Of a stretch of 64,000 nucleotides of DNA, positions 34,290 to 43,154 are shown piece by piece. Location: contig NZ_JAACFT010000005.1 of the NCBI RefSeq assembly GCF_029051685.1, positions 62,001 to 126,000 on the forward strand, given 5' to 3'. The position numbers were made by a program, and so were the translations under genes. The notes under the pieces are model-generated. The model was not told the DNA's origin. It saw only the letters and a program-made list of their open reading frames with translations, and made no database searches. Numbering within the stretch: position 1 is the first letter of the stretch; each line of letters opens with the position of its first letter. The DNA comes from Bradyrhizobium sp. CSA207. GTDB lineage: Bacteria > Pseudomonadota > Alphaproteobacteria > Rhizobiales > Xanthobacteraceae.

Positions 34290-35657
34290 ATGACGGCATC
34301 AGATGCGGGAACCGGGCCTTGGACTGGCCGGCTGACGGGGAGCGGGGCCGGGGTCTCGGTTCTGGTCGCGACCGCCATCGTTGTTGCCGACATGATCGGA
34401 GTCGGCGTCTTCACCAGCCTCGGCTTCCAGGTCAAGGACATCCCCTCGGGTTTCTCGATCCTGTTGCTGTGGACCATCGGCGGCATCGTCGCGCTGTGCG
34501 GCGTATTCTCCTACAGCGAACTCGGTGCGATGTTTCCGCGCTCGAGCGGCGAGTACAATTTCCTCGGCCGCGCCTATCATCCTGCCTTCGGCTTTCTTGC
34601 CGGTTGGGTCTCGGCGACGGTGGGCTTTGCGGCGCCGGTCGCGCTCGCCGCGATGGCCTTTGGCGAATATGCCAAGTCGGTCGTCCCCGATCTGCCGCCG
34701 ATCCCGCTCGCCATCGCCGTGGTGTGGCTGGTATCGCTGGTGCAACTGACCGGCGTCAGGCATTCCTCGACCTTCCAGCTGATCTCGACCATTTTGAAGG
34801 TCGTGCTGATCATCGCCTTCCTGGTCGCCGGCTTCATCGTCGGCGTGCCGCAGCCGATCTCGTTTGCGCCGCAAGGCGGCGATCTTGCCCATATCGTCAG
34901 CGCGCCCTTTGCGATCGGGCTGGTCTTCGTCATGTACTCCTTCTCCGGCTGGAACGCCGCGACCTACATCATCGGCGAGATGAACATGCCGCAGCGGAAC
35001 CTGCCGCGCGCGCTGCTCGCCGGCACGCTGATCGTGCTGGTTCTCTACGTCGCGCTCAATGCGGTCTTCCTTTACTCCACGCCTGTCGGCGCACTTGCCG
35101 GCCAGCTCGACGTCGCAAGCGTCGCCGGCAGCGCCATCTTCGGCAGCCTCGGCGGCAGGATCGTCGGCGCGATGATCTGCGTCGGTCTGATCTCCTCGAT
35201 CAGCGCGATGATGTGGATCGGGCCGCGGGTGATGATGACGATGGGGGAGGACATTCCGGCGCTGCGTGTGTTCTCTCGGAGATCAGTGAGCGGCGCGCCG
35301 GCCTATGCCATCCTGTTCCAGCTCGCGGTCGCGAACCTGCTGCTGTTCACTCGCAGCTTCGAGGCGGTGCTCGACTTCATCCAGTTCGCGCTGCTGTTCT
35401 GCTCGTTCTTCACGGTCGCCGGCGTCATCAAGCTGCGCATCAGCGATCCCGACCTGCCGCGCCCTTATCGTGCCTGGGGATACCCGTTCACGCCTCTCGT
35501 TTTCCTGCTCGTGACCGCGTTCATGATGTACTACCTGTTGACCGAGCGGCCGGTGCAGTCGCTAGCGGGGATGCTCGTCATGCTCTCGGGCCTGTTGATT
35601 TATGCTGTTTTCCGCAGACGGCCGGCCGCCGCTGCCACTTCATCAAATCGCGAATAG
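34290..35657 (+). CDS. APC-superfamily amino acid permease
   Basis: The protein is 455 aa from ATG 34290, with GAGGA about 8 bases upstream. It has about 12 membrane helices. The first helix carries VVADMIGVGVFTSLG, with the unwound G-x-G-(V/I)-F substrate site of amino acid permeases. Other typical blocks are YSELGAMFPRSSGEYNFL and SFSGWNAATYIIGEM. It is likely a basic or neutral amino acid importer or exchanger. The secreted unknown gene follows after two bases, so the two are cotranscribed. Confidence 0.9.
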   Translation: MTASDAGTGPWTGRLTGSGAGVSVLVATAIVVADMIGVGVFTSLGFQVKDIPSGFSILLLWTIGGIVALCGVFSYSELGAMFPRSSGEYNFLGRAYHPAFGFLAGWVSATVGFAAPVALAAMAFGEYAKSVVPDLPPIPLAIAVVWLVSLVQLTGVRHSSTFQLISTILKVVLIIAFLVAGFIVGVPQPISFAPQGGDLAHIVSAPFAIGLVFVMYSFSGWNAATYIIGEMNMPQRNLPRALLAGTLIVLVLYVALNAVFLYSTPVGALAGQLDVASVAGSAIFGSLGGRIVGAMICVGLISSISAMMWIGPRVMMTMGEDIPALRVFSRRSVSGAPAYAILFQLAVANLLLFTRSFEAVLDFIQFALLFCSFFTVAGVIKLRISDPDLPRPYRAWGYPFTPLVFLLVTAFMMYYLLTERPVQSLAGMLVMLSGLLIYAVFRRRPAAAATSSNRE

Positions 35658-35659
35658 AT

Positions 35660-36874
35660 ATGTTTCGATCCATGAGAATTGCGGCCGTCGCTTTTGCTCT
35701 GCTGGCTGCGGCCATCTCGTCCGCACGTGCAGCCGACGTGACCATCGACGATACCGCGCGCTTCCTCGCCGGCATGCAGCCTTCGGCGGACTCGCCGCTG
35801 GTGCCACTGACGAAGGATCCGGGCTGGCAGCGCCACGCAAAATTCTTCGACGGCGCCTTCGCCCAGCTCGAGCAGCGTCAGCTCTCGAAGATCCGCAACT
35901 GGGCCGACGTCAACCTGGCAGCGCCCAGGCCGACCATGTTCTACATGTTCAGCGGTCCGGATTTTCTATACGCCAACGCCTTCTACCCCAAGGCCAGCAC
36001 CTATGTTCTCGGCGCGCTGGAGCCTGTCGGAGCGGTGCCCGACCTGACGCGGCTGCCGCGCGGTTCGGTCGGCGCCGCGCTCTACAATGTCGAGCGCTCG
36101 CTCGGCTCGATCCTGAGCTTTTCCTTCTTCATCACCAAGCAGATGAAGGTCGACCTGCACGCCAATCAGGTCAACGGCACCTTGCCGATCCTCTACGTCT
36201 TCCTGGCGCGCTCCGACAAGACCATCCGCAACGTCGAGATGATCGCACTCGACAACAAGGGCGGGATGCACATTGGCAACGACAATCCCGGACCGAACGC
36301 AACCCGCGGCGTTCGCATCACCTTCGCCGGTAGCGACGGCGAGGCGCGCACGCTGTATTATTTCTCGACCGATCTCTCCAATGCCGGCGCACGCGCCGCG
36401 GGCTTCCTGAAGTTCTGCGAGACGCTCGGGCCCGGCAACAGCCTGCTCAAGAGCGCGTCCTATCTTTTGCACTCCGGCAACTTCACTTTCGTTCGCGACT
36501 GGCTGCTCGCCAACAGCGCCACCATCGTCCAGGACGATTCCGGCATTCCGCTCGCCAACTACAATGCACGGCAGTGGCGGTTCTTCCCGTTCGGCCGCTA
36601 TCTCGGGCCGATCGACGAATTCCCCGGCCGCTACCAGGAGCGCTACGCCGAACTGTTCACGCGCGCCCAGCCGATCGATTTCGGCGTCGGTTATCGCTGG
36701 CGGATGCATGAATCGAATTTGCTGCTGTCGGTGAAGGTGCCGGGGAGCGAGACCGCGCCGGGAGCGGAGACCACCTCATCCGCCGAACCGTCGCCAAAAC
36801 CGCCTCGCCCGAAGCGGCCGCGTCGGCCCGAATCTGTTCCGCCGCAGTCTGGACGCTTCTTCTGGTTTCGATAG
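35660..36874 (+). CDS. secreted protein of unknown function, cotranscribed with APC permease
   Basis: The protein is 404 aa from ATG 35660 (an alternative ATG is at 35672). A signal peptide (MRIAAVAFALLAAAISSARA) is followed by a globular region with blocks such as PTMFYMFSGPDFLYANAFYP and SFSFFITKQMKVDL. The C-terminal 40 residues are Pro/Lys/Arg-rich and end FWFR. I do not recognise a named family. The two-base gap to the permease suggests coordinated expression. It could be a periplasmic partner, but this is inference. Confidence 0.78.
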   Translation: MFRSMRIAAVAFALLAAAISSARAADVTIDDTARFLAGMQPSADSPLVPLTKDPGWQRHAKFFDGAFAQLEQRQLSKIRNWADVNLAAPRPTMFYMFSGPDFLYANAFYPKASTYVLGALEPVGAVPDLTRLPRGSVGAALYNVERSLGSILSFSFFITKQMKVDLHANQVNGTLPILYVFLARSDKTIRNVEMIALDNKGGMHIGNDNPGPNATRGVRITFAGSDGEARTLYYFSTDLSNAGARAAGFLKFCETLGPGNSLLKSASYLLHSGNFTFVRDWLLANSATIVQDDSGIPLANYNARQWRFFPFGRYLGPIDEFPGRYQERYAELFTRAQPIDFGVGYRWRMHESNLLLSVKVPGSETAPGAETTSSAEPSPKPPRPKRPRRPESVPPQSGRFFWFR

Positions 36875-36895
36875 GCTATTTGCTGAAGTCCGCCC

Positions 36896-37459
36896 TCACG
36901 CCGCCGCGGTTTGCGCGACAACGACCAGGACCTCCGCTTTCTGGCGGCCGAGGCTCCTGACCTCGTGCGGTGTCTCGCCTGAAAAATACAGGCAGTCGCC
37001 CTTGCCAAGCACGAGCTCTTCGCCGTCGAGCTTGATCGCGATTCTGCCGTTGATGACGAAGAGCAGTTCCTCGCCTGCATGCGAGGCGCGCGTCGCCGAT
37101 TTGTGCGGTGGGCTCAGCAGGAACGGCTCCATCATCTTGCGGGTGCGCCCCGTTGCCAGCGGGACCACGCCAAAAGTATCCTGGAACAGCGGCGCGTTGC
37201 CGCCTTCGCGGCGGAACAGGGTATAGCGCGGCGCGGGCTCGGCGTTGGGGTCGAAGAAATTCGCGACGTTTACCTCGAGGGCGGCGGCCATCCGCAGCAG
37301 GGCTGCGAGCGAGGGGATCTTCAGGTTGCGCTCGACCAGGGAAATGTAGCCGCGCGTGAGATCGCTCTGCCTGGCGAGTTGGTCCAGCGTAAGGCCCTTG
37401 GCGATCCGCGCTTGGCGGATGTTGGCCCCGACGGCTGCCGCCTTGCTGACGTCAAGCAC
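36896..37459 (-). CDS. XRE-family regulator with C-terminal cupin
   Basis: The protein is 187 aa from GTG 37459, with GGAG about 8 bases upstream. The HTH is at residues about 12-66 (IRQARIAKGLTLDQLARQSDL, then TRGYISLVERNLKIPSLAAL). A cupin sensor domain follows (HAGEELLFVINGRIAIKL to GDCLYFSGETPHEVRSLG). Such proteins (PuuR/SutR-like) respond to a small ligand and usually control the adjacent divergent transport operon. That operon here is MHS transporter, MOSC and reductase. Confidence 0.9.
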   Translation of the reverse strand: MLDVSKAAAVGANIRQARIAKGLTLDQLARQSDLTRGYISLVERNLKIPSLAALLRMAAALEVNVANFFDPNAEPAPRYTLFRREGGNAPLFQDTFGVVPLATGRTRKMMEPFLLSPPHKSATRASHAGEELLFVINGRIAIKLDGEELVLGKGDCLYFSGETPHEVRSLGRQKAEVLVVVAQTAAA

Positions 37460-37826
37460 GCATGTGTCTCCAGATCACGACCGAACTGCTGCAGCATCTT
37501 TTGCAACAGATATGCCCCGACCGCCAGCCCGGCGCTGAATACAGCTCGCGCAGGCCGGGGCTCGGCTGTATCCCAAGGGAAAACTCATGCGCAGAAATTT
37601 CAAGCATTCCCGCGGATATTCTGAGCAGACGCCCTGGTATTCTATGACTATTCGCCGATAAATAAGGCAATCCGCGCGTTCTGCCACTCTCGGCGGCAAC
37701 TGCCGCGTTCCGCACCGTTGATTTCCAACAGTAAACATGATCGATTTTTACCGTTCGGGCTGCCGATGGGGCTCCACGAACAGAACAACTGCTTTTCCCA
37801 GGCGCCGGTACTTTTTGGAGAGATCG
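37460..37826. other. divergent promoter region of regulator and MHS transporter
   Basis: There are 367 bases with no supported gene. GATACAGC-like and GCTGTATC arms (about 37538-37572) form an interrupted dyad that could be an operator. This is weak. Confidence 0.4.
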
Positions 37827-39140
37827 ATGACCGTAGCAGACGACGTAGCCCTGAACGTAGCGCCGGACGAGACGGCGAACTTGCGACGCATCGTGTGGTC
37901 GAGCGTGATCGGCACCGCGGTCGAATGGTACGACTTCCTCATCTACGGCACCGCGACCGCGCTGGTGTTCAACAAGGTCTTCTTTGCCGCCGGCAATCCC
38001 ACGCTCGCCACCATCGCGGCCTTCGGCACCTATGCGGTCGGCTTTCTGGCGCGGCCGCTCGGCGCTGCAATCTTCGGTCACTACGGCGACAAGGTCGGTC
38101 GCAAGGCGATGCTTGCGATCACGATCATGGTGATGGGCATCGGCACCTTCCTGATCGGCCTGCTTCCGACCTACCAGCAGATCGGCATCGCCGCGCCGCT
38201 GCTGCTGATCGGTTTGCGCTTCCTCCAGGGGATCGGCCTTGGCGGCGAATGGGGCGGTGCCGTGCTGATGGTGGTGGAGAACTGCCCGACACACCGCCGC
38301 GGCCTGCTCGGCAGCATGGTGCAGGTCGGCAACCCCATCGGCAATCTCGCCGCGATCGGCATGTTCGCGCTGGTGGCGAGCCTGCCGGAAGGCGAGTTCA
38401 TGGCCTATGGCTGGCGTATTCCGTTCCTGGTCTCGATCCTGCTGGTCGGCGTCGGCCTCTACATCCGCCTCAACATGGAGGAGACGTCTGCCTTCCGCCA
38501 GGTTCAGGCGAAGAAGGACGTCGCGAAGCTGCCGGTGGTCGAGATCTTCAAGCATCATCGCAGGCCCTTTTTCACCGCTGTCGGATTGAAGATTTCCGAG
38601 ATCGCGTATGCCAGCATCGGCGGCGTGTTCGTGATGTCCTACGCCACGGCCAATCTCGGCCTGTCACGCGCGGTGGTGCTGAACGGCGCCTTCGCGGCGT
38701 CGCTGGTCGCACTGATCGCCATTCCGCTGTTCGGCTGGCTGTCCGATCTCCTCGGCCGCAAGACGATGTTCTACGCTAGCTGCCTGTTCTCGGCGCTGTT
38801 TGCCTTCCCGCTGTTCTGGTTGCTCAATACCCGCGATCCCACCATCGTCATCTGCACCATCGTGGTCACGATCACCTTCGGACAGATGGTGATGTTCGGC
38901 ATCGGCGCGCCCTGGTACTCCGAGCTGTTTTCCGCGCGGCTGCGCTACAGCGGCGCTTCGCTAGGGTTCCAGGTCGGTGCGGCGCTCAGCGGCGGGTTGA
39001 CGCCGCTGATTGCGGCCTCTCTGATGGCCTGGAGCGGCGGCGCCACTTGGCCGGTCTCGCTGCTGCTGATCGCATGCGCCGCGATCACCGCGACCGCGAC
39101 GACGTTCGCGCCTGAAATGGCGAACAAGGAACTGACCTGA
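37827..39140 (+). CDS. MHS-family MFS transporter
   Basis: The protein is 437 aa from ATG 37827, with GGAGAGA 5 bases upstream. It has 12 helices and the metabolite:H+ symporter signature: IGTAVEWYDFLIYGTATAL in helix 1, HYGDKVGRKAML in loop 2-3 and GLGGEWGGAVLMVVE in helix 4. MHS members take up organic acids, osmolytes or shikimate-like compounds. It is the first gene of a unit with the MOSC and reductase genes (56-base and overlapping junctions). Confidence 0.92.
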   Translation: MTVADDVALNVAPDETANLRRIVWSSVIGTAVEWYDFLIYGTATALVFNKVFFAAGNPTLATIAAFGTYAVGFLARPLGAAIFGHYGDKVGRKAMLAITIMVMGIGTFLIGLLPTYQQIGIAAPLLLIGLRFLQGIGLGGEWGGAVLMVVENCPTHRRGLLGSMVQVGNPIGNLAAIGMFALVASLPEGEFMAYGWRIPFLVSILLVGVGLYIRLNMEETSAFRQVQAKKDVAKLPVVEIFKHHRRPFFTAVGLKISEIAYASIGGVFVMSYATANLGLSRAVVLNGAFAASLVALIAIPLFGWLSDLLGRKTMFYASCLFSALFAFPLFWLLNTRDPTIVICTIVVTITFGQMVMFGIGAPWYSELFSARLRYSGASLGFQVGAALSGGLTPLIAASLMAWSGGATWPVSLLLIACAAITATATTFAPEMANKELT

Positions 39141-39195
39141 TCCCGCGGCGCGCCGCGTCTTGCGGCGCGCCATCGCTTCTCACAAGGATTCTGTC

Positions 39196-39717
39196 ATGCT
39201 TGATAAGATCGACACCGGTTCGGCGCAGAGAACTGCACGCCTCGGCTGGACCGGCGTGGTGCGCTTCCTCCATCTCGCCCCACGGGCCTTCCTGCCGATG
39301 CGCGCGATGGAGCAGCTTACACTGGTCGCCGGCAAAGGCATCGAAGGCGACCGCTACATGATCGGCCGCGAGGAAGGATTTTACTCGCACAAGCCCGAGG
39401 AGGGCCGGCAGGTTACCCTGTTCGAACTCGAGACGTTGATTGCGCTGAAGCGCGACGCCGGGATCGAGCTTGGCCCCGAGGAGCATCGGCGCAACGTGAC
39501 GGTTGAAGGCGTGCCGCTGAACCACCTGGTCGGACGCCGCTTCTGGCTTGGCGAGACCTTGTTGGAAGCGACCCGGTTGTCGATTCCATGCCGGCATATC
39601 GAGGAGATCACCGGCAAGGCGATCTTCGATCCGCTGATCAACCGTTCGGGCCTCAACTGCAGGATTTTGCGAGACGGCATCGTCAGGGTCGGCGACACCG
39701 TGCGGAGCGCGGCGTGA
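39196..39717 (+). CDS. MOSC-domain molybdenum-cofactor protein
   Basis: The protein is 173 aa from ATG 39196, with AAGGA about 9 bases upstream. A single MOSC domain covers most of it: LVAGKGIEGDRYMIG, RRNVTVEGVPLNHLVGRRF and the conserved cysteine of the cofactor site in SIPCRHIEEITG. It has neither the N-terminal beta-barrel of YcbX nor an own ferredoxin domain. The next gene, a flavin/2Fe-2S reductase, overlaps its stop codon by four bases (GTGA), so translation is coupled and physical partnership is likely. Confidence 0.9.
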   Translation: MLDKIDTGSAQRTARLGWTGVVRFLHLAPRAFLPMRAMEQLTLVAGKGIEGDRYMIGREEGFYSHKPEEGRQVTLFELETLIALKRDAGIELGPEEHRRNVTVEGVPLNHLVGRRFWLGETLLEATRLSIPCRHIEEITGKAIFDPLINRSGLNCRILRDGIVRVGDTVRSAA

Positions 39718-40670
39718 GGGTGCGTCCGATCACGACGATCAAGACGGTCGTCGCCGCCATCGAAGGGGCCGGTACAGGAATAAAGCTGTTCACGTTGGCC
39801 GACCCCGATCATTGGGAGCTGCCGCCGTTCAAGCCGGGCGCACACATCGATCTGCATTTGCCGAGCGGTCTCGTGCGGACCTATTCGCTATGCAACGAGC
39901 CTGCGGACAACGCGCGTTATGTCATCGCGGTGAAGCGCGAGGCGGAGGGGCGTGGCGGTTCGCGCGCGCTTCACGACGAGGTCGGGATTGGCAACGTCAT
40001 CGGAGTCTCGCTGCCGCGCGGCGGACTGGAGCCCGGTGCCGGCATTGCGCGCCACGTGTTCATCGCAGGCGGCATCGGCGTGACGCCGTTTCTGTCGATG
40101 GCGCGGCACCTCGCACGAACCGGAGACGCCGACTTCACGCTGCATCTGGTCGTGCGCCAGGAGGCGCCGCTGGCGTCTTACCTCGCGCCGCTGATCGATG
40201 CAGGTCGCATCGTCGTGCATTACACGTCCCGGGGCGGACGTCCGGATCTTGCCTCCCTGGTCGGGGAAGGCGGATCGAAAACGCTGGTCGCCTGCTGCGG
40301 GCCGGAAAGCATGATCGATGATTTCGAGCGCGTGACCGCCACTTGGCCCGCAGCCAACGTTCATATCGAGCGTTTCGTCGCACCGCCACCGGTCATCGAT
40401 CCCGACGCAAAGCCCTTCATGCTGTCACTGGCGCGCACGGGGACCGAAATCCAGGTTCGCGCCGGGCAGACCATGCTTGCGGCTTTGCAGGAGGGCGGCA
40501 TCGACATATCGACGTCTTGCTGCGGCGGCATCTGTGGCGCTTGCAAGGTCGGCTGGCTTGAAGGAAAGCCGGTGCATCGCGACCGCATCCTGTCGCCGTA
40601 TGAGCGCGAGCGCTATCTCATGGTCTGCGTCGCCGGATCAGAGGCGGATCGGCTGGTCCTGGACCTTTGA
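39714..40670 (+). CDS. VanB/PDR-type flavin and 2Fe-2S oxidoreductase
   Basis: The protein is 318 aa from GTG 39714, which overlaps the MOSC stop. The order is a flavin-binding barrel (RTYSLCNEPA), a NAD-binding domain (FIAGGIGVTPFLSMARHL and CCGPESMID) and a C-terminal plant-type ferredoxin with cysteines in STSCCGGICGACK and MVCVAG. Such phthalate-dioxygenase-reductase proteins pass electrons from NAD(P)H to an oxygenase. No oxygenase is present here; the coupled MOSC protein is the obvious electron acceptor candidate. Confidence 0.9.
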   Translation: MRVRPITTIKTVVAAIEGAGTGIKLFTLADPDHWELPPFKPGAHIDLHLPSGLVRTYSLCNEPADNARYVIAVKREAEGRGGSRALHDEVGIGNVIGVSLPRGGLEPGAGIARHVFIAGGIGVTPFLSMARHLARTGDADFTLHLVVRQEAPLASYLAPLIDAGRIVVHYTSRGGRPDLASLVGEGGSKTLVACCGPESMIDDFERVTATWPAANVHIERFVAPPPVIDPDAKPFMLSLARTGTEIQVRAGQTMLAALQEGGIDISTSCCGGICGACKVGWLEGKPVHRDRILSPYERERYLMVCVAGSEADRLVLDL

Positions 40671-40679
40671 CCTGCCGCA

Positions 40680-40892
40680 CTACCAATGCACGCTTTGACT
40701 CGGCACGATGAACGCCGTGGTGCTCGGCGGCGTCGCAAGGCTCGTCGCCAGATACCAGCCAGAGCCAAGCACGAGCGCCAGCAGGGCGATAATGGCGAGC
40801 ATGTCGATGGTTCTGGGGTCGTGACCCCTCGGACTGACCTTGGGATTTGGATTCAGTCTGAAGTGAAAATGAGGGCTGATTTTCCAGCGCAT
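40680..40892 (-). CDS. small membrane protein, 70 aa
   Basis: ATG 40892 is preceded by GGGAGGAAA. The protein has a polar N-terminus (RWKISPHFHFRLNPNPKVS) and one helix at residues about 31-52 (MLAIIALLALVLGSGWYLAT). It ends SQSVHW. A GGAAC-N17-GTT promoter-like sequence lies 31-55 bases upstream, so general-stress control is plausible. The frame is embedded in a longer, non-coding open frame. Function unknown. Confidence 0.75.
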   Translation of the reverse strand: MRWKISPHFHFRLNPNPKVSPRGHDPRTIDMLAIIALLALVLGSGWYLATSLATPPSTTAFIVPSQSVHW

Positions 40893-40922
40893 TGTTGTTT
40901 CCTCCCGTGGGAGCATCACATC

Positions 40923-40947
40923 AACGCGAGCAGGAAGTTCCGGTTCC
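40923..40947 (-). promoter_or_regulatory. candidate EcfG (general stress) promoter
   Basis: On the minus strand GGAAC, 17 bases, then GTT matches the -35/-10 pattern of alphaproteobacterial general-stress sigma factors. It is 31 bases from the start codon of the small membrane protein. Confidence 0.5.
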
Positions 40948-40966
40948 CTCCAGCTATGCTGCGAGA

Positions 40967-41305
40967 CTAGGACGCATTCACGCCGCGCCAGCGGCCGTAG
41001 CGCCAGGGCAGATACCAGCGCGCGCGTTGCGGAGCGGTGAGGGGCACGTTGTCTATGCCCGACGTGCCGAAGGGATTGCAGCGCAACAGGCGCGCGAGGG
41101 TCATCCAGCCGCCGGCCCAGAGTCCGAACCGTTCGATCGCTTCGTCGGCGTAGACTGAGCAGGTCGGCAGGTGTCGGCAATTGTAGCCGACCAGGGGCGA
41201 CAGCGTGTGCCGGTACAGCCAGATCAGCGCGCGACCGAATCTGCGCGGAAGCCGGCGCGCACCCTCGACCGAATCGGAACAATGCTCGCAGGCTGAATGC
41301 TTCAT
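40967..41305 (-). CDS. yidD: membrane protein insertion efficiency factor YidD
   Basis: The protein is 112 aa from ATG 41305; ATG 41392 would add 29 residues. It has the YidD signature [35 protein letters not shown] followed by CNPFG, shown here in part as NCRHLPTCS and CNPFGTSG. The protein is amphipathic and assists YidC in inserting inner-membrane proteins. In many bacteria it lies in the rpmH-rnpA-yidC locus; here it is separate from those genes. Confidence 0.93.
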   Translation of the reverse strand: MKHSACEHCSDSVEGARRLPRRFGRALIWLYRHTLSPLVGYNCRHLPTCSVYADEAIERFGLWAGGWMTLARLLRCNPFGTSGIDNVPLTAPQRARWYLPWRYGRWRGVNAS

Positions 41306-41523
41306 GGGCGCTTTGCTGCGATCGTGGGCGACGTGTTGCGCGGTTCCGGCGCAGGGAACAGCAAGCTGTTGTTTGTGCGCCATATTTTGCATGCTTTTTG
41401 GGAGCAGTGCAGCAAGTACCTATGGACGATCTGTATTCCCCCGGATACCATTTTTGTGACACTCGTGGAAACATACGTCTGTATGATGGACTCATCGAGC
41501 GCGGAGCGGGGATAATCGCGCGA

Positions 41524-42450
41524 ATGGGGCTTGGGGAAGGGACCAGTTTGACACTTCTGAAGTCGCTCAATCTTCGCGGCTGGTTGCTGGTAGGAACCGC
41601 CGTATGTGGAGTCGTGCTGGCTGGCGCCGTCGCGACATTCGGGTCGTCGGCCCGAGCCGGTGCTGCCCTCGAAGAGCGCAAGCTGCCGATGAAGTTCAGC
41701 TGGGTCGCCTGCGAACCGAATTGCCGCGGCTGGGTCAGCGCGGTCGGCATCATCACTGCTGATACGCCAAAGAATTTCGAGGAATTCGCCCGCAGTCGCC
41801 AACTGGGCGGTGCCACCGTCGTGCTCGACTCCAGCGGCGGTTCCGTCAACGACGCAATCACGCTCGGCCGGCGGTTCCGCAACCTCGGCCTTTTGACCAC
41901 GGTCGGCATGAGCGTGCAGAATCGAGGCGGGCAGGGCGCCCGCCCGGCGGTCGCATCCGAAGCCTATTGTGAATCGATGTGCGTGTTCCTGCTGCTGGCC
42001 GGCAAGAAGCGCTACGTTCCGGAAGCCGCCCATGTGCGCGTCCACCAGATCTGGATGGGCGACCGCGCCGACGATGCCAAGGCGGCGAGTTACAGCGCGC
42101 AGGATCTGATGATCGTGGAGCGCGACATCGGCCGCTTGGCCAAATACACGTTCGACATGGGTGGCGCTGGCGATTTGCTGTCGCTCGCGCTCAACGTGCC
42201 GCCTTGGGAAGACCTGCATGAGCTGGACGCGGCGGAACTGAAGCTCACCAATCTCGTCACGACCGACCTGGTGGCCGACGTGCTGCCGGACGTGAACGTC
42301 TCGGCGCCTGCGATGGCCGAACTGGCGCCGAAGGCGCAGGACAGGGTCAGCGAGCAACCTGAGCACCCGCAGGCGTCCTCCAGCGCGACGAAGACGGCGG
42401 AAGCCCTGGTGCCGACCGGCACGGCGCCGGCTACGACATCGCAGAAATAG
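41524..42450 (+). CDS. periplasmic ClpP/crotonase-like protein of unknown function
   Basis: The protein is 308 aa from ATG 41524; a TTG at 41548 with AAGGGA upstream is a good alternative. A signal or anchor helix (GWLLVGTAVCGVVLAGAVATF) is followed by a COG3904-like domain. It has VLDSSGGSVNDAITLGRRFR, where ClpP-type proteases hold strand and oxyanion elements, then EAYCESMCVFLLLAGKKRYV, where the catalytic serine normally sits before the helix. The C-terminus is Ala/Glu-rich. It may be a membrane-anchored protease-like protein. Confidence 0.75.
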   Translation: MGLGEGTSLTLLKSLNLRGWLLVGTAVCGVVLAGAVATFGSSARAGAALEERKLPMKFSWVACEPNCRGWVSAVGIITADTPKNFEEFARSRQLGGATVVLDSSGGSVNDAITLGRRFRNLGLLTTVGMSVQNRGGQGARPAVASEAYCESMCVFLLLAGKKRYVPEAAHVRVHQIWMGDRADDAKAASYSAQDLMIVERDIGRLAKYTFDMGGAGDLLSLALNVPPWEDLHELDAAELKLTNLVTTDLVADVLPDVNVSAPAMAELAPKAQDRVSEQPEHPQASSSATKTAEALVPTGTAPATTSQK

Positions 42451-42459
42451 GAATTTGCG

Positions 42460-42915
42460 TCAGCCCTGCGCGGTGGCCGGCTGCTTCGCCTTGACCTCGA
42501 TCTGGCCGATGGCATCGACCACGGCATCGAAGGTCAGCAGTGTCGAGGCGTGGCGCGCCTTGTAGTCGCGGACCGGCTCGAGGAACTTGATCTCGGCCCA
42601 TTTGCCTTCGGGAGGAGCGCCATTCTCCTTCAGCATCTTGCGAACGGTTTCGCGTAACTCACGGAGTTCGCTCGCAGTCGAGCCGACGACGTGACTTGCC
42701 ATGATGGATGAAGAGGCCTGGCCGAGTGCGCACGCCTTCACGTCATGGGCGAAGTCGGTGACGGTGTCGCCGTCCATCTTGAGGTCGACTTTCACGGTCG
42801 AGCCGCACAGCTTGGAGTGGGCGGTGGCGGTGGCGTCCGGATCCGAAAGGCGTCCAAGGCGCGGAATATTCCCGGCCAGTTCGATGATCCGCTTGTTATA
42901 GATGTCGTTCAGCAT
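42460..42915 (-). CDS. SufU/IscU-like iron-sulfur scaffold protein
   Basis: The protein is 151 aa from ATG 42915 (MLNDIYNKRIIELAG). Cluster-ligand cysteines appear in HSKLCGSTVKV and VKACALGQASSSIM. The third cysteine expected near ARHASTLLTFDAV is replaced, so it may be a sulfur-transfer or degenerate scaffold. It is divergent from folE. The pairing of this gene with folE and hisI recurs in alphaproteobacteria as far as I recall. Confidence 0.87.
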   Translation of the reverse strand: MLNDIYNKRIIELAGNIPRLGRLSDPDATATAHSKLCGSTVKVDLKMDGDTVTDFAHDVKACALGQASSSIMASHVVGSTASELRELRETVRKMLKENGAPPEGKWAEIKFLEPVRDYKARHASTLLTFDAVVDAIGQIEVKAKQPATAQG

Positions 42916-43154
42916 GTGATGGAGTCCAGCACTTCGGGCGGGATCGGCCTTGGCGGGCGCGGTCCACGGTCCTATATAGGGGCGGAACTTGCGGAAAAAC
43001 AGTCTGGCGGTCCGGCGGCGCTGGTCCGGGACCACGAGACCGGCGTTAAAGCCCAAGACGTTTTTTGCTAAAACTGTTCTCTACAGGCGTCCGGCGGATT
43101 GCCGCCCCGTCTGCCGGTGACACTCCGGCCGCAAGGCCGTCGAACGGAGTCGAT

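Noticed and set aside
34319..36874. 851-codon continuous frame covering the APC permease and the following gene
   Set aside because: Only the part after 35660 is coding in this frame; the part over the permease is an Arg-rich out-of-frame translation.
40680..41909. 409-codon minus-strand frame
   Set aside because: Only its last 70 codons look real; the rest is antisense or out of frame to yidD and the ClpP-like gene.
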